Numbered from the stretch's first letter, positions 1 through 7,932 are shown. The stretch is 17,106 nucleotides of DNA from Planctomycetota bacterium (GCA_015485455.1 WFTN01000376.1:1-17106); one strand, 5' to 3'. Translations and numbers: made by a program. Notes: generated from the sequence alone by a model not told the origin.

Positions 1-305
1 GTAATTTCGCCATCTTTGGCATGGTGGGGGAGGCGCAGTTTGAGCTGGTGACCACCGTGCCTCTTGGCATTGGTGCCATGGTCTTTCCTCCTTGCCCTCT
101 GCTGCCTTTCATTCCTGACCTTTTTACTTTGACCAATAACTTTGGCGGCTCTTGCGCCCAAGTCATTGGCTCCACTCTCACTCCTTGGGTTTCTGCACCT
201 TTTCCTCCCGTTGGTTTTCCTGTGACCCTCACCTTCCAAGGGATCATCGAAGAATCCCCCGGGGTTTACGTGCCCACCAACGCTGTGATTTACAAAGCTG
301 AGTAA
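1..305 (+). CDS. C-terminal end of a secreted beta-rich protein (5' cut by window)
   Basis: The frame is open from the window edge (first full codon at base 3) to a TAA at 303-305, so only the last 101 residues are visible. An internal Met at base 21 is not a credible start because the frame stays open upstream with similar composition. The piece is rich in Pro, Phe, Val and Thr and ends with a run (GIIEESPGVYVPTNAVIYKAE is its tail, described here in part) that resembles the C-terminal beta module ending in 'xLTNAVxV' seen in many planctomycete secreted proteins. The next gene ends in a comparable way (ALSNAVEVTV). The function is unknown. Export is inferred only from the resemblance. The 1-base gap to the next gene suggests co-transcription. 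Confidence 0.7.
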   Translation, partial: NFAIFGMVGEAQFELVTTVPLGIGAMVFPPCPLLPFIPDLFTLTNNFGGSCAQVIGSTLTPWVSAPFPPVGFPVTLTFQGIIEESPGVYVPTNAVIYKAE

Positions 306-306
306 G

Positions 307-2247
307 ATGATGAACTTGTCAAAAGCTATGATGTTGATGGTTTTGCTGTTGAGCTCTTGTTGTGCTGGGCTTTTTGCTCAAGCGGCTTTGTCTCCTTTGG
401 TGACAACCTTTGCCGGGGGCAATGGTCAGGCTGGCAACATGTTTGAAGTGCGTTCTTTGTCAGGCATTGTCATCAACGATTTCGACGTGAATTTTGATGG
501 GCCGGTGGGTGACTTCGAAGTTTGGACACTGAACATGCCTGGCACTTTTCTGTTTAATCAAAACAGCAATGCCAATTGGACTCTCGTGGCTACGGTGATG
601 AACTTGCCCAGTCAAGGCAATGGAGCGTCAACACCCTTGGGCCTTAACTTGGCCCTTGATCTGCCTGCGGGTGTGACTCAGTCGTTCTACATCACTGGCA
701 TTAATGGCACGAGTTTGAACTACACCGATGGCAGCGGGTTTGGCAACGTGGCGGCGGCCAATCTTGACCTGGAGATTTTGGAAGGATTTGGCGGGGCGTA
801 TTTTGATTTGGTTTTTGTTCCACGCATTTGGAATGGCAACATTCATTACTCTGATCGTATTTTGACGGATGTGTCTTTGTTTCGCATCATCGCACCGATG
901 AATGACACCCTGGATTGCTCGTTGCGCTCGTCCACTGAAACGGTTCGCGTCAGAATGCAGAATGGCGGCTTGAATCCCATCACGGCTGGGACGATTTTGG
1001 CGCTTTCATTCACCCTCGACGGAAACCCTCCTGTGGTTGAGATGGTGAGTGTTCCTACGACTTTGTCGACGGGGGCGACCTTTTCACACACCTTTGCTGC
1101 CACCGCTGACCTCTCGTCCTTGGGGGCTCACAGTTTGGTTTGTGACGTGGTCTTGGCTGGGGATATGAACCCAAGCAATGATAGTCTGAGTCGAACGGTT
1201 GGCAGCGGTGGGCAACTGCGGGTGAGTTCCTTTCCTTATGCTGAAGACTTTTTCTTGGTTGGGTCGAACGGTGGCATTGATTTGCCTCTCGGTTGGATTC
1301 AAGAACCAGGAGACGCCACTGGGCTTTCTGCTGACTGGAACATGCGCAACGACCTGGCTCAGGTGAACGGGTTGGGCCCGAATGAGGACCGCACTTTTGG
1401 TGTTTCTGGTGATGGCGGGTTCGCTTATGTGCGGGACGATGGCGACCACGCTGTTGTTGCCATGCGGTCGCCTTGTTTTGATCTGAGTTCTTTGACCAAT
1501 CCTAATTGCCGTTTCTTCTTGCATTCGAACAATCCCATGAGTGGGGGCTTTGATTCTCTTTTGTCGGTCGATGTGATTAGTCAGCCCTCGGGAGTGGTGA
1601 CCCCTGATGTGCTTGGCCCCGAGGGCCCAGGGGGCCCGGGGTGGCGTGTTCGCAAGATTGACCTGAGCGCATTTGCCGGACAGTTAATTCAACTTGTCTT
1701 TCGGGTTGATAGCACGGGAAGTTTGAATGATTTGCATGATGTGGCCATCGACGATTTCTCGATTGCCGAGGAAGTGGTGAGCTTGGGGCAAGCACCTCAA
1801 CCTGGATTGGCCGTCCTTGATCTGAACGATTGCCACACGGGTAACGTAGACCCATTGCAGTTGGGCTTGAAGGGGCCCTACTTCGCCAACGCCAGAGATG
1901 GGGGCAGTTTGATCTTCAAGATTGAAGGAGAGCCAGCACAGCCTATCTTGCTCTTTGTCGGGCCTCTCAACCCGGCGGTAGCCTCCTTTGCGGGAATTGG
2001 CAGCATTGATGCTGGTGGTCCCATCGGCGCTGGGGGTATTCCGACCTCATTGTTGGTGCTGGCAGATGGGGCGTCCTTTGGCGGCCTAAACGCCTTCTTT
2101 GTTACCAGCGCGACGGGTTCTGTTGATCTAGGCTTCTCCGTCCCCGCTCTGCCTCCCGGAGTCCTTGGCACCTTCCAATGTGCCATCCCAACAACGGTCG
2201 GCGCTGGCCTTGCCCTTTCGAATGCCGTGGAAGTGACGGTTCGCTAG
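307..2247 (+). CDS. Secreted multidomain beta-sandwich protein, function unknown
   Basis: This is a 646-residue protein with a clear signal peptide (residues 1-26, hydrophobic core MMLMVLLLSS, likely cleavage after AGLFAQA). Roughly in order I see: residues 27-195, a beta-rich domain with many Asn/Gly/Thr, of a kind found in planctomycete exported proteins; about 196-300, a CARDB/Ig-like segment (ETVRVRMQNGG to DMNPSNDSLS); about 304-490, a jelly-roll resembling a MAM-type domain (SFPYAEDF start, VAIDDFSI end); and about 500-646, a C-terminal beta module ending in LSNAVEVTVR. No catalytic motif was recognised, so a surface, adhesion or matrix role is the most I would infer. The start is uncertain between ATG 307 and ATG 310; the upstream ribosome site (GAGTAAG) is weak. 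It follows the preceding stop by 1 bp, which suggests an operon of related exported proteins. Confidence 0.85.
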   Translation: MMNLSKAMMLMVLLLSSCCAGLFAQAALSPLVTTFAGGNGQAGNMFEVRSLSGIVINDFDVNFDGPVGDFEVWTLNMPGTFLFNQNSNANWTLVATVMNLPSQGNGASTPLGLNLALDLPAGVTQSFYITGINGTSLNYTDGSGFGNVAAANLDLEILEGFGGAYFDLVFVPRIWNGNIHYSDRILTDVSLFRIIAPMNDTLDCSLRSSTETVRVRMQNGGLNPITAGTILALSFTLDGNPPVVEMVSVPTTLSTGATFSHTFAATADLSSLGAHSLVCDVVLAGDMNPSNDSLSRTVGSGGQLRVSSFPYAEDFFLVGSNGGIDLPLGWIQEPGDATGLSADWNMRNDLAQVNGLGPNEDRTFGVSGDGGFAYVRDDGDHAVVAMRSPCFDLSSLTNPNCRFFLHSNNPMSGGFDSLLSVDVISQPSGVVTPDVLGPEGPGGPGWRVRKIDLSAFAGQLIQLVFRVDSTGSLNDLHDVAIDDFSIAEEVVSLGQAPQPGLAVLDLNDCHTGNVDPLQLGLKGPYFANARDGGSLIFKIEGEPAQPILLFVGPLNPAVASFAGIGSIDAGGPIGAGGIPTSLLVLADGASFGGLNAFFVTSATGSVDLGFSVPALPPGVLGTFQCAIPTTVGAGLALSNAVEVTVR

Positions 2248-2248
2248 G

Positions 2249-2671
2249 TTAGGTGATATCGGCGATGACCCGGTCGAGAGATTCGACTAAGTAAAGTGGT
2301 AAGGAGTGAAGCGTATAGCTGACTTCTTGACGTTTGCCCTTCGAGACAACTGTTGTTTCTACTTGCTGGACGCTGGGTGGGTTGAGGTCGAAGCGTATGG
2401 CATCGTTGCTATCGTGAGTAGCCATGAACTGGTGGAGGGAACGAAGGGCACCCTTCTTGGCAGCTTTGACCTCGATGGGGAAGATTTTCGTGCCCCTGGC
2501 AATGACGAAGTCTACCTCTGCATTGATTTCATAAAGTTAAAGCCCTTGGGTGCTTGCGCAATTGCGGACGAGTGTGGACTTCCGCACTTGTCGGGCGCCT
2601 CGAATTACCAAGGGTTTTCGCCGAGAAGCTGTGTTCCAAGCGTGTCGTGAGCCTTCTGCGTAGCGCAACAT
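2249..2671 (-). pseudogene. AAA+ ATPase / DUF4143 remnant with internal deletion
   Basis: Reading the minus strand from ATG 2671-2669 gives MLRYAEGSRHAWNTASRRK, then PLVIRGARQVRKSTLVRNC and a TAA at 2539-2537. The same frame then continues LYEINAEVDFVIARGTK, IFPIEVKAAKKGALRSLHQ and so on to a TAA at 2251-2249. The first part matches the start of the AAA+ ATPases that carry a C-terminal DUF4143 domain, with a Walker A loop of the GARQVGKST type. Here the central Gly is Arg (GARQVRKST). The second part matches the extreme C-terminus of the same family (AEVDFV plus the EVKA nuclease-like motif). The roughly 280-300 residues between them, including Walker B, are missing, with the junction inside LYEIN/NAEVDF. 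So it is one gene collapsed by an in-frame internal deletion and then by a nonsense mutation. Full-length relatives are near 400 residues. It lies between a plus-strand gene and a repeat, and is surely non-functional. Confidence 0.8.
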
Positions 2672-2680
2672 AGGCGCATG

Positions 2681-2736
2681 GTGGACGAAAAAGGGGTCAA
2701 TTTCAAAGGGCAAGTGGACGAAAAAGGGGTCAATTT
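2681..2736. repeat. Two tandem 23-bp repeats, possible transposon-end relic
   Basis: Two identical 23-bp units (core GTGGACGAAAAAGGGGTC followed by AATTT) lie at 2681-2703 and 2714-2736, separated by 10 bp, so the period is 33 bp. They sit just upstream of the start of the ATPase pseudogene. From memory, motifs of this type (AAAAAGGGGTCA) recur at the ends of insertion sequences such as IS21-like elements, or near IS200-like/RAYT transposases. I cannot confirm the family here. There is no transposase gene nearby, so this would be an orphan end. The repeat itself is seen directly; its origin is inference. Confidence 0.75.
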
Positions 2737-2744
2737 TCCCTCAA

Positions 2745-2777
2745 CCAAAGCTCCCCTTTCGCGGCGAGAGGCTTTGG
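2745..2777 (-). terminator. Inverted repeat, possible terminator of the thioredoxin-like gene
   Basis: CCAAAGC at 2745-2751 pairs with GCTTTGG at 2771-2777 (7 bp, 19-nt loop). It lies about 60 bp past the stop of the minus-strand gene that ends at 2838. No clean U tract follows on the minus strand, so a terminator role is only suggested. The rest of the gap between the repeat and the gene (2737-2837) shows nothing else I can name. Confidence 0.25.
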
Positions 2778-2837
2778 CCGATACAGGGGCCGGTGTTTAT
2801 CTTCAACGGAAGGACAGGGGCGCTCTTGGGCGCGGGT

Positions 2838-4025
2838 TTAGTCCTCGCGAGCCTCTTTGCCCTTCCCTTTGACGTTGATCCGGAATCGGTCTTCATCTTG
2901 ATGTTGTAACCACCAAGCCCGTGCTTTCACTAGCAACTTGGGGTCATCATTCTTCCAATTCTGACCGCCGATGAGACCAAGGGAATGAGCCGCCCGTTTG
3001 ACCAGAGAAATTGGGACAGGAACATCTTCTGGGCTAACCTCTTTCTTGCCTGTTTCCTCGAGGAATTTCCGTCGAAAATCGTGAAATTGGTTGGGACCAG
3101 CCTGAATATAGAGGGCTTCCAGGTGTTCTGCCGCAGACTGGCTGAATGGCCTCGTATCAACAAGGAATTCTCCTAAGGCCCGAACCGCCGCCACTCGCAA
3201 TCTGCGCCCCAAGGGGTCCTTTTCGTTCTGACCCGGCTTCGGTGGCATTAGTTGTCGGCGGACGGAGTCCCAATCTCTGGCACCATGTCCGGTCAAGAAA
3301 CGCCCAGTTAAGAGCCGACCGTCGTTCCCACAAATACGCCCGGCAAGTTCACGATGTTGCATTTCAGCATAGATGTCGTTGAGGCCCTTCTTTTGGCTTT
3401 CGTTGAGATTCTTGAGCTTCTCAAGTGACCGTGACTTCTTGTAGAGCTCGATGCCTCGCTCGAAGCTCCTTTTGGCAAACTTGAAGGGGTGATTGTGTTT
3501 CATGGCCTCGACACACTGACACCCAGAAATTCCATATACACGACTGCCAGCCCCATTGATCATGACGAAATTGCTGAAGATCATGCTGGTCCAGGGATTA
3601 TCTTTGTATTGATTCTTCCACCACGAAAGGCAGGGGACATCTTGAGGGTAGCCAACATCCGTTGTGTTGACTAAGGCCGGGATAGTCTCTTGGTTGATTT
3701 GCTCCGGGAACCCCGGAACTTCGAGCAAGCGCGAACGCATGGCGTAATGGCCTAGTCAGGCGTAGGGACTGTTGCAGTCACCAAGGAATCGACAAAGAAA
3801 CACAACAAAAACAGGTTTGTCGAGCCGCCTCCCCTTGGCCATGGCGGTCTTGAGATCAGTTTCCCATTTTATGCCGTCGTTCTTGGCTGCTTGGGCAGCC
3901 GAACAGAAACCTTCCTGCTTGAGTTGGGCTTCGTTTTCTTGGGCTTTTAGATGTGCCGCAAAGAACATGAACATCGTGACGACGCCCAGGAAGAAGAACC
4001 AATTTGTTTGTTGGAATTTTCTCAT
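2838..4025 (-). CDS. Secreted thioredoxin-like plus HEAT-like protein with one in-frame TGA (putative selenoprotein or nonsense allele)
   Basis: The start ATG at 4025 has a GGAGA ribosome site about 10 bases upstream and gives a signal peptide (WFFFLGVVTMFMFFAAHLKAQ). The frame runs through residue 89, meets TGA at 3758-3756 (codon 90), and continues in the same frame as LGHYAMRSRLLEV to a TAA at 2840-2838, 395 residues in all. Residues about 45-190 look like a thioredoxin-fold domain of planctomycete type (DLKTAMAKGRRLDKPVFVVF, later MIFSNFVMINGAGSRVYGI). From about 230 to the end, short helical repeats (RVAAVRALGEFL, VKRAAHSLGLIG, KARAWWLQHQDEDR) resemble HEAT repeats. A Cys six residues before the TGA (DCNSPYA-TGA) could be a redox partner. 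Splitting this into an 89-residue and a 300-residue gene would ignore the shared frame and place the second start inside the fold. Alternatives are a recent nonsense mutation (for example from TGG or CGA) or a base-calling error. It lies downstream of the redoxin fusion gene on the same strand (117-bp gap). Confidence 0.7.
3726..3741 (-). promoter_or_regulatory. Weak SECIS-like hairpin after the TGA at 3756-3758
   Basis: On the coding (minus) strand, CAUGCG-UUCG-CGCUUG forms a hairpin with one U-U mismatch. Its apical loop begins after exactly 20 nt from the TGA, inside the 16-37 nt window I know for bacterial SECIS elements. The loop UUCG lacks the G usually expected in its first two positions, unless the closing G-C pair opens. 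A second, stronger hairpin (3699-3728, CCGGG/CCCGG over TTGCT/AGCAA) has its loop about 44 nt from the TGA, outside the usual range. Support for recoding here is therefore modest. Confidence 0.3.
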
Positions 4026-4142
4026 TAGGGAAGAATCTCCGAAACCAAAAGAACAGGAGGCTGTTCGCTGTCTTGTCGCGCAACGCGAACGAACGTAAGT
4101 ATCGAGATGATGATACCAAAATTTGGTTTCTTGGGGCTCAGC

Positions 4143-5960
4143 TTAGCGACCAAGATTCTCGAGGTATTCGCGAACGTCTTTTCTCTCTAACAACGGGTCC
4201 TCGGGTATGGCTAGGTCCATCATGATGAGGAGCATCTCGTCGCGGGCAGACGGCCCCCAGGATACGAGTTTTGGTGGACGATTGGGGTTGAGAGGGTTTT
4301 CCGCTGAATTGTCGAATGTTCCCGTTAATCGGAGTACACTCCCGGCATGGACGGTTTTCGGTTGGGGAAAGACGTATGGCATCTGCCAATTGAAGTCCCA
4401 ATCGTTGATACGTAAGAGTTCGTCTTCCTTGCCATCAGGGTGTTCGACGGAGAATCGAATCTTGCGGCCGAGGAAATGCATGTGGGGGCCCAAGGCCAGA
4501 AGCTCCACCGTCAATGGTGCGGTTTCTGTGCATTCTGCCACGAATTCGCTGCGCCCAGCGGGGATCGACAGGTCTGCTTTGCGTAGGGCCAAGGTGACGA
4601 CATGGTGCTTGACCACTTCGTTCGCGAAACGCAATCCAATCTTCAAGCGACATTTCGCTGGTTTTCCCCTTTTGGTGAAATGAACTTGAACGACAACATC
4701 TGAATGGGCTTTGATCGCTTTCGCGTAGCCCGTTGGGAGGGAGTGAGGCAGGGCTCCTAAGGCCCAAGCACCCAGAGTTGCGTCGGGCACAAAACCAGGG
4801 TCGCCAAATCGGCGGTATCCGGGCTTGGGGTCCGCCATGTCCATTTTTCGTGCTGAATCGCTTGTATCGACGAACGCTAACATGTGATGAAAGTTTTCTG
4901 CGGGTTCAGGACGAAATTCGACGCTCTTGATCAGTCGATTGGTCAGCAAGTTGGATGGCAGCACAAACCAGACGTATTCATCTGGGCCATCTGCGGACAA
5001 CTCGTATTCCTCTTTTAGTTGGAGGATGTGGTCCGGGGCACTCTTCCAACCTTTGGGCCAAATGACCTGCGGGGGGGTGTCTTTGGGATCTCCCTTGGGC
5101 ATTCCGCCATCCACCCACTCTTTGATTTTTCGTTTCTCGGAATCCAATAGGCGCGCATCCCCGAGGAATCTGTTTCTCGGGCCGGATGCTCGCCATGGGG
5201 GCATGGCGCCGGATTGAGTTTGTTGCACAATGTCTTTGGACATTGTTCTGACCTGCCCGTATGTGATCAAGGAAAAAGGTGCAGGTTCGCCGGGCCGATG
5301 ACACTTTTGACAATGACGTTGGATCAATCCTTGGATATCGCGGTGCCAAGTGATTGATGTGGAAGTAGGTATCTCCGATACCGCTTTCGGGATTAGTCAG
5401 CCCCAGGATTCGGTGTGAACAACTCGTGGTCTCTTCCCATCCAAGAGTGCGGCGATGGCGTTCTGGAGATCGTGGCTCCTGATAGGACGACGTTGTGATT
5501 GGCTGGCCCAGCGATCGTCAATACGCCCGGAATATTCGATGGCCTGATTTTTGCCAAACAAAAACACTTGACTTGTATTTGTAGCACCTACCGCTTTGAC
5601 GCTGAGGCGAAGCGGGTCCTTCAAAATTGTGCAGTCGACTTTGAAATTCTTGGCATGACCCCTGATTGCTTCATCCGATTCGTTGCCCACCATCACCATG
5701 ATGAACTTAACACCCCGGTTCTTGAATTTCTCTTGGAGTGAATTCCAAGTTGGCATGTAAGAGTTTGTGATCGGACAAACGGATGTGCAGAACATGAGGA
5801 CAGTCAGAGTGCTCTTCGATGACGAAAAAAGAGTGTGGATCTTTCCTTGCGTGTCACAGAGACTCACCGGCGCGATTGACTTTTGGTCCTGGCAAAGAAG
5901 GTCGCCAGCCGGTACAACGATGCTCAGCAGGACGAAAACTAGGGTATTGAATAGTCTCAT
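4143..5960 (-). CDS. Redoxin - cytochrome c (CxxCH) - PHM-like copper monooxygenase fusion, putative selenoprotein (Sec at TGA 5399-5397)
   Basis: The start ATG at 5960 gives a signal peptide (LVFVLLSIVVPAGDLLC). A redoxin domain follows (residues about 27-180, FCTSVCP with Cys58 and Cys62, ending SGRIDDRWASQSQRRPIRSH). Codon 188 is TGA in HTESWG-TGA-LI, and the frame continues unbroken for 417 codons. Next comes a cytochrome module: Cys217-x-x-Cys220-His221 (HCQKCHRPGEPAPF), with MPPW Met253 as the likely axial ligand. Then comes a copper type II ascorbate-dependent monooxygenase-like part that keeps the full PHM ligand set by motif: His358-His359-Met (HHM), His427 (VHF), His493/His495 (HMH) and Met576 (DEM). 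In relatives I remember, the TGA site is Cys (Gly-Cys-x-Ile), and the redoxin and cytochrome parts are one polypeptide. A TTG at 5327 as start of a separate gene would drop the linker and the export signal, so I read one 605-residue exported protein. The main alternative is a nonsense mutation. Confidence 0.8.
5368..5382 (-). promoter_or_regulatory. Putative bacterial SECIS element
   Basis: On the coding strand, GGUAUC-GGA-GAUACC is a perfect 6-bp stem with a 3-nt loop. The stem begins 14 nt and the loop 20 nt after the TGA at 5399-5397. This fits the bacterial SECIS pattern as I know it: apical loop 16-37 nt from UGA, loop of 3-14 nt, and a G in the first two loop positions. A further GAA/UUC pairing below a 3x3 internal loop is possible. 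It lies inside the open reading frame, as expected in bacteria. The hairpin is seen; SelB binding is inference. Confidence 0.55.
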
Positions 5961-6037
5961 TCTTTTCTCGGGCTGGATAACTCCCAGGGGCGACTTCTGG
6001 ATCTTCTATGCTTTCGTGGCCTTAGATTGGCAACGAT

Positions 6038-6056
6038 GGTGGGGGAAGCGCCCACC
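6038..6056. repeat. Hairpin-forming 19-mer, copy 1 (between genes)
   Basis: GGTGGGGGAAGCGCCCACC can fold as GGTGGG/CCCACC. It lies just downstream of the minus-strand radical SAM gene, so it could act as a weak terminator, but no U tract follows. A close copy (16 of 19 bases) lies at 6154-6172 inside the 3' end of that gene. No other feature was seen in the 107-bp gap. Confidence 0.35.
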
Positions 6057-6067
6057 GCCGTCCTCAT

Positions 6068-7801
6068 CTATTCTTGTCGACAGAACTCAACGACTTCGGG
6101 TTTAATTGTCATGGGGCGTTCCAAGCCAGAGAGGTCCATGCCGGATTCGACGAGGTGGGGGAGGTGCCCACCGTTACAAACCAATGTGCGGTTATTGTTG
6201 ACTGAGAGCATGTTCTTCAGTTGCTGGACTTCATCTGGTTGCATGCCGGTTGAGACCACGTATTCGCAATGATCGTTATCCTGACTCAGGATAGTGACGC
6301 CGTAGTGTTCTGGATTCTTAAATACTTCCGTATCTGGGTGAAGTAGGAAGTCGCCGACGAATGCCGTCAGGCCAAAGTCCGCTCTATGGTCAAAGAGAAA
6401 TTTGGCTGTGTTCATGACGTCTTGCCGATCTTCCGTGGGGAAGCCAATAAACCAAAGTAGCTCGGCGGAGACACCGGCCTTTCGAAGGTTCTTAAGCATC
6501 TGGGGGAGATCGTTGAGGTCGTAGCCTTTCTCCATAAGGTTGAGTACGTCTTGATTTGCGGACTCAAAGCCCATAAGGAGGCTCTTGCATCCACCTTCAC
6601 CTAAGAGTTGGCAATACTCGGGGTTCAAGAGAGCTTTTTCAAATTTCATGCCGCCACCCCAATGAACCTCAAGATTCTCGTCTTTGACGATCTGCGCCAA
6701 ATTCTTGGCACCATTGGGCGGAATACTCGAGTCTTGCATGTAGATATAGCGTGCCCCATACCGTTCAGCTAAGTCTTTGACGTCGGCGCGAATCTTGTCC
6801 GAGCTCGATTGGCGGTAGTTTTCACGCCAACCGATGCTGCAGAAAGTGCACTTGCCCCAATAACAACCTCGAGAAATCATCAGTGGATAGACTGGGCCTG
6901 GGGTCAAATAAAGATCCATGTCTGCCGTGTCGAAGTCTGGAATCGGCAGGTCATCCATCGGCTCGAGGTAGGCCGTTTCTGTGGTGCGAATGAGCTCCTT
7001 GTTCGCATTTAAGTAGATGAAATTGCGGGCATCTTCGAGTTTTGCATGGCCTTCCAAGGCCGCGACGAGCTCGACGATGGCTGTTTCACCATCGCCGAAA
7101 CAAATTGTATCGGTGAACTCGAAGATCCAATTGTTAGTCAACCATTTGTCGAGATAGAGCGAAATTAGAGGGCCACCCATGCTTATGTGTAGGCTGGGCT
7201 TTCTTGCTCTCAAGAGGCGCGCCAATCGGACCGCTTCAACCGCTTGTTCTGGGAATGCCACGGAGATCGCGATCATTTCTGGGGCATCTTGCAAGACCGA
7301 GTCCAAGAAGACTTCTTCGTAAAGGTCTCTCACAGGGGACCATGGGTCCGCGACTTGTTGTGCGATCATATCAGCACCAAAATTTTCTCGATGCGGCGAG
7401 ATGACTGGATCCAGCTGGTAATAGAAGCCCAATACATCAACCACTGTCCAAAACGCTTTCTTGAACAAAGGCTGGTCGAAGCACCGGACTCGGTCGCGCA
7501 AAATGTGTTTACAATTCTCCCCATCCAAGACTTTCTCTTCCAATTGGGCAAGCATCTCCGTCAAACGATCTGCTTCGCCGCCTTGTCCTTGGTGGCGCAG
7601 TTGTTCGATTAATTGTCGAGCGCCATGAAGGATCATCTCTGATCTTTGACGATTCAAAAATAGATCTGCCGCCATGGCGTTGAGATCATAGATTCGAGGT
7701 TCGTGGCCAGCGTTCTTGAGCGCCGCTGCCAGCAGGGGGAGCGAGTGATACATGGGGTTGGGAAGGCACAACGAATTGGGAAATACGACAGAGACTCTCA
7801 T
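6068..7801 (-). CDS. B12-binding-like radical SAM protein (1)
   Basis: This is a 577-residue protein read from ATG 7801, which begins the fold directly (MRVSVVFPNSLCLPNPMYHS). A longer GTG start at 7861 would add 20 residues of unrelated sequence and lacks a spaced ribosome site. The N-terminal half is a Rossmann-like B12-binding type domain (PLLAAALKNAGHEPRIYDLN; later APEMIAISVAF and SLHISMGGPLISLY) with a long helical insertion. The radical SAM core follows with the 4Fe-4S motif Cys-x3-Cys-x2-Cys (RGCYWGKCTFCSIGW; first Cys codon at 6865-6863), a GGG-type strand (VHWGGGMKFEKAL) and a GFES motif. No DxHxxG B12 base-off motif is seen, as is common in this group. The helical insertion (FYYQLDPVISPHRENF to LYEEVFLDSVL) resembles that of radical SAM enzymes linked to RiPP maturation, but no precursor peptide was found. 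The substrate is unknown. It diverges from the hydrolase-like gene and lies upstream of the redoxin fusion gene. Confidence 0.85.
   Translation of the reverse strand: MRVSVVFPNSLCLPNPMYHSLPLLAAALKNAGHEPRIYDLNAMAADLFLNRQRSEMILHGARQLIEQLRHQGQGGEADRLTEMLAQLEEKVLDGENCKHILRDRVRCFDQPLFKKAFWTVVDVLGFYYQLDPVISPHRENFGADMIAQQVADPWSPVRDLYEEVFLDSVLQDAPEMIAISVAFPEQAVEAVRLARLLRARKPSLHISMGGPLISLYLDKWLTNNWIFEFTDTICFGDGETAIVELVAALEGHAKLEDARNFIYLNANKELIRTTETAYLEPMDDLPIPDFDTADMDLYLTPGPVYPLMISRGCYWGKCTFCSIGWRENYRQSSSDKIRADVKDLAERYGARYIYMQDSSIPPNGAKNLAQIVKDENLEVHWGGGMKFEKALLNPEYCQLLGEGGCKSLLMGFESANQDVLNLMEKGYDLNDLPQMLKNLRKAGVSAELLWFIGFPTEDRQDVMNTAKFLFDHRADFGLTAFVGDFLLHPDTEVFKNPEHYGVTILSQDNDHCEYVVSTGMQPDEVQQLKNMLSVNNNRTLVCNGGHLPHLVESGMDLSGLERPMTIKPEVVEFCRQE
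6154..6172. repeat. Hairpin-forming 19-mer, copy 2 (inside radical SAM gene)
   Basis: GGTGGGGGAGGTGCCCACC differs from the copy at 6038-6056 only in the loop region. Here it encodes part of NGGHLPHLVES on the minus strand. The likeness may be chance or may mark a small duplication. Confidence 0.3.
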
Positions 7802-7932
7802 AGTTGGCTCAACATCGATCAAGGAAAAGAAGGTGCGACCTAACAGATTCGCATCGCCCACCCTAGTAGAGTAGACTATTGTCGAATCTTGGTAAACAAC
7901 TATCGGACTCAGCGTTCAGGAATCTATCGGGT

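Noticed and set aside
2306..2650. Plus-strand open frame of 114 codons
   Set aside because: It is antisense to the AAA+/DUF4143 pseudogene, whose minus-strand reading has clear family motifs. The plus reading has none.
2678..2872. Plus-strand open frame of 64 codons over the tandem repeat
   Set aside because: Its N-terminal repeat (VDEKGVNF twice) is only the translated DNA repeat, and it overlaps the end of a real minus-strand gene.
3699..3728. CCGGG/CCCGG hairpin after the TGA of the thioredoxin-like gene as the SECIS
   Set aside because: It is the stronger hairpin, but its loop lies about 44 nt from the TGA, beyond the usual 16-37 nt range. It is kept only as context.
4978..5349. Minus-strand open frame of 123 codons within the redoxin fusion gene
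   Set aside because: It is a shadow frame of the cytochrome and linker region and has no motifs.
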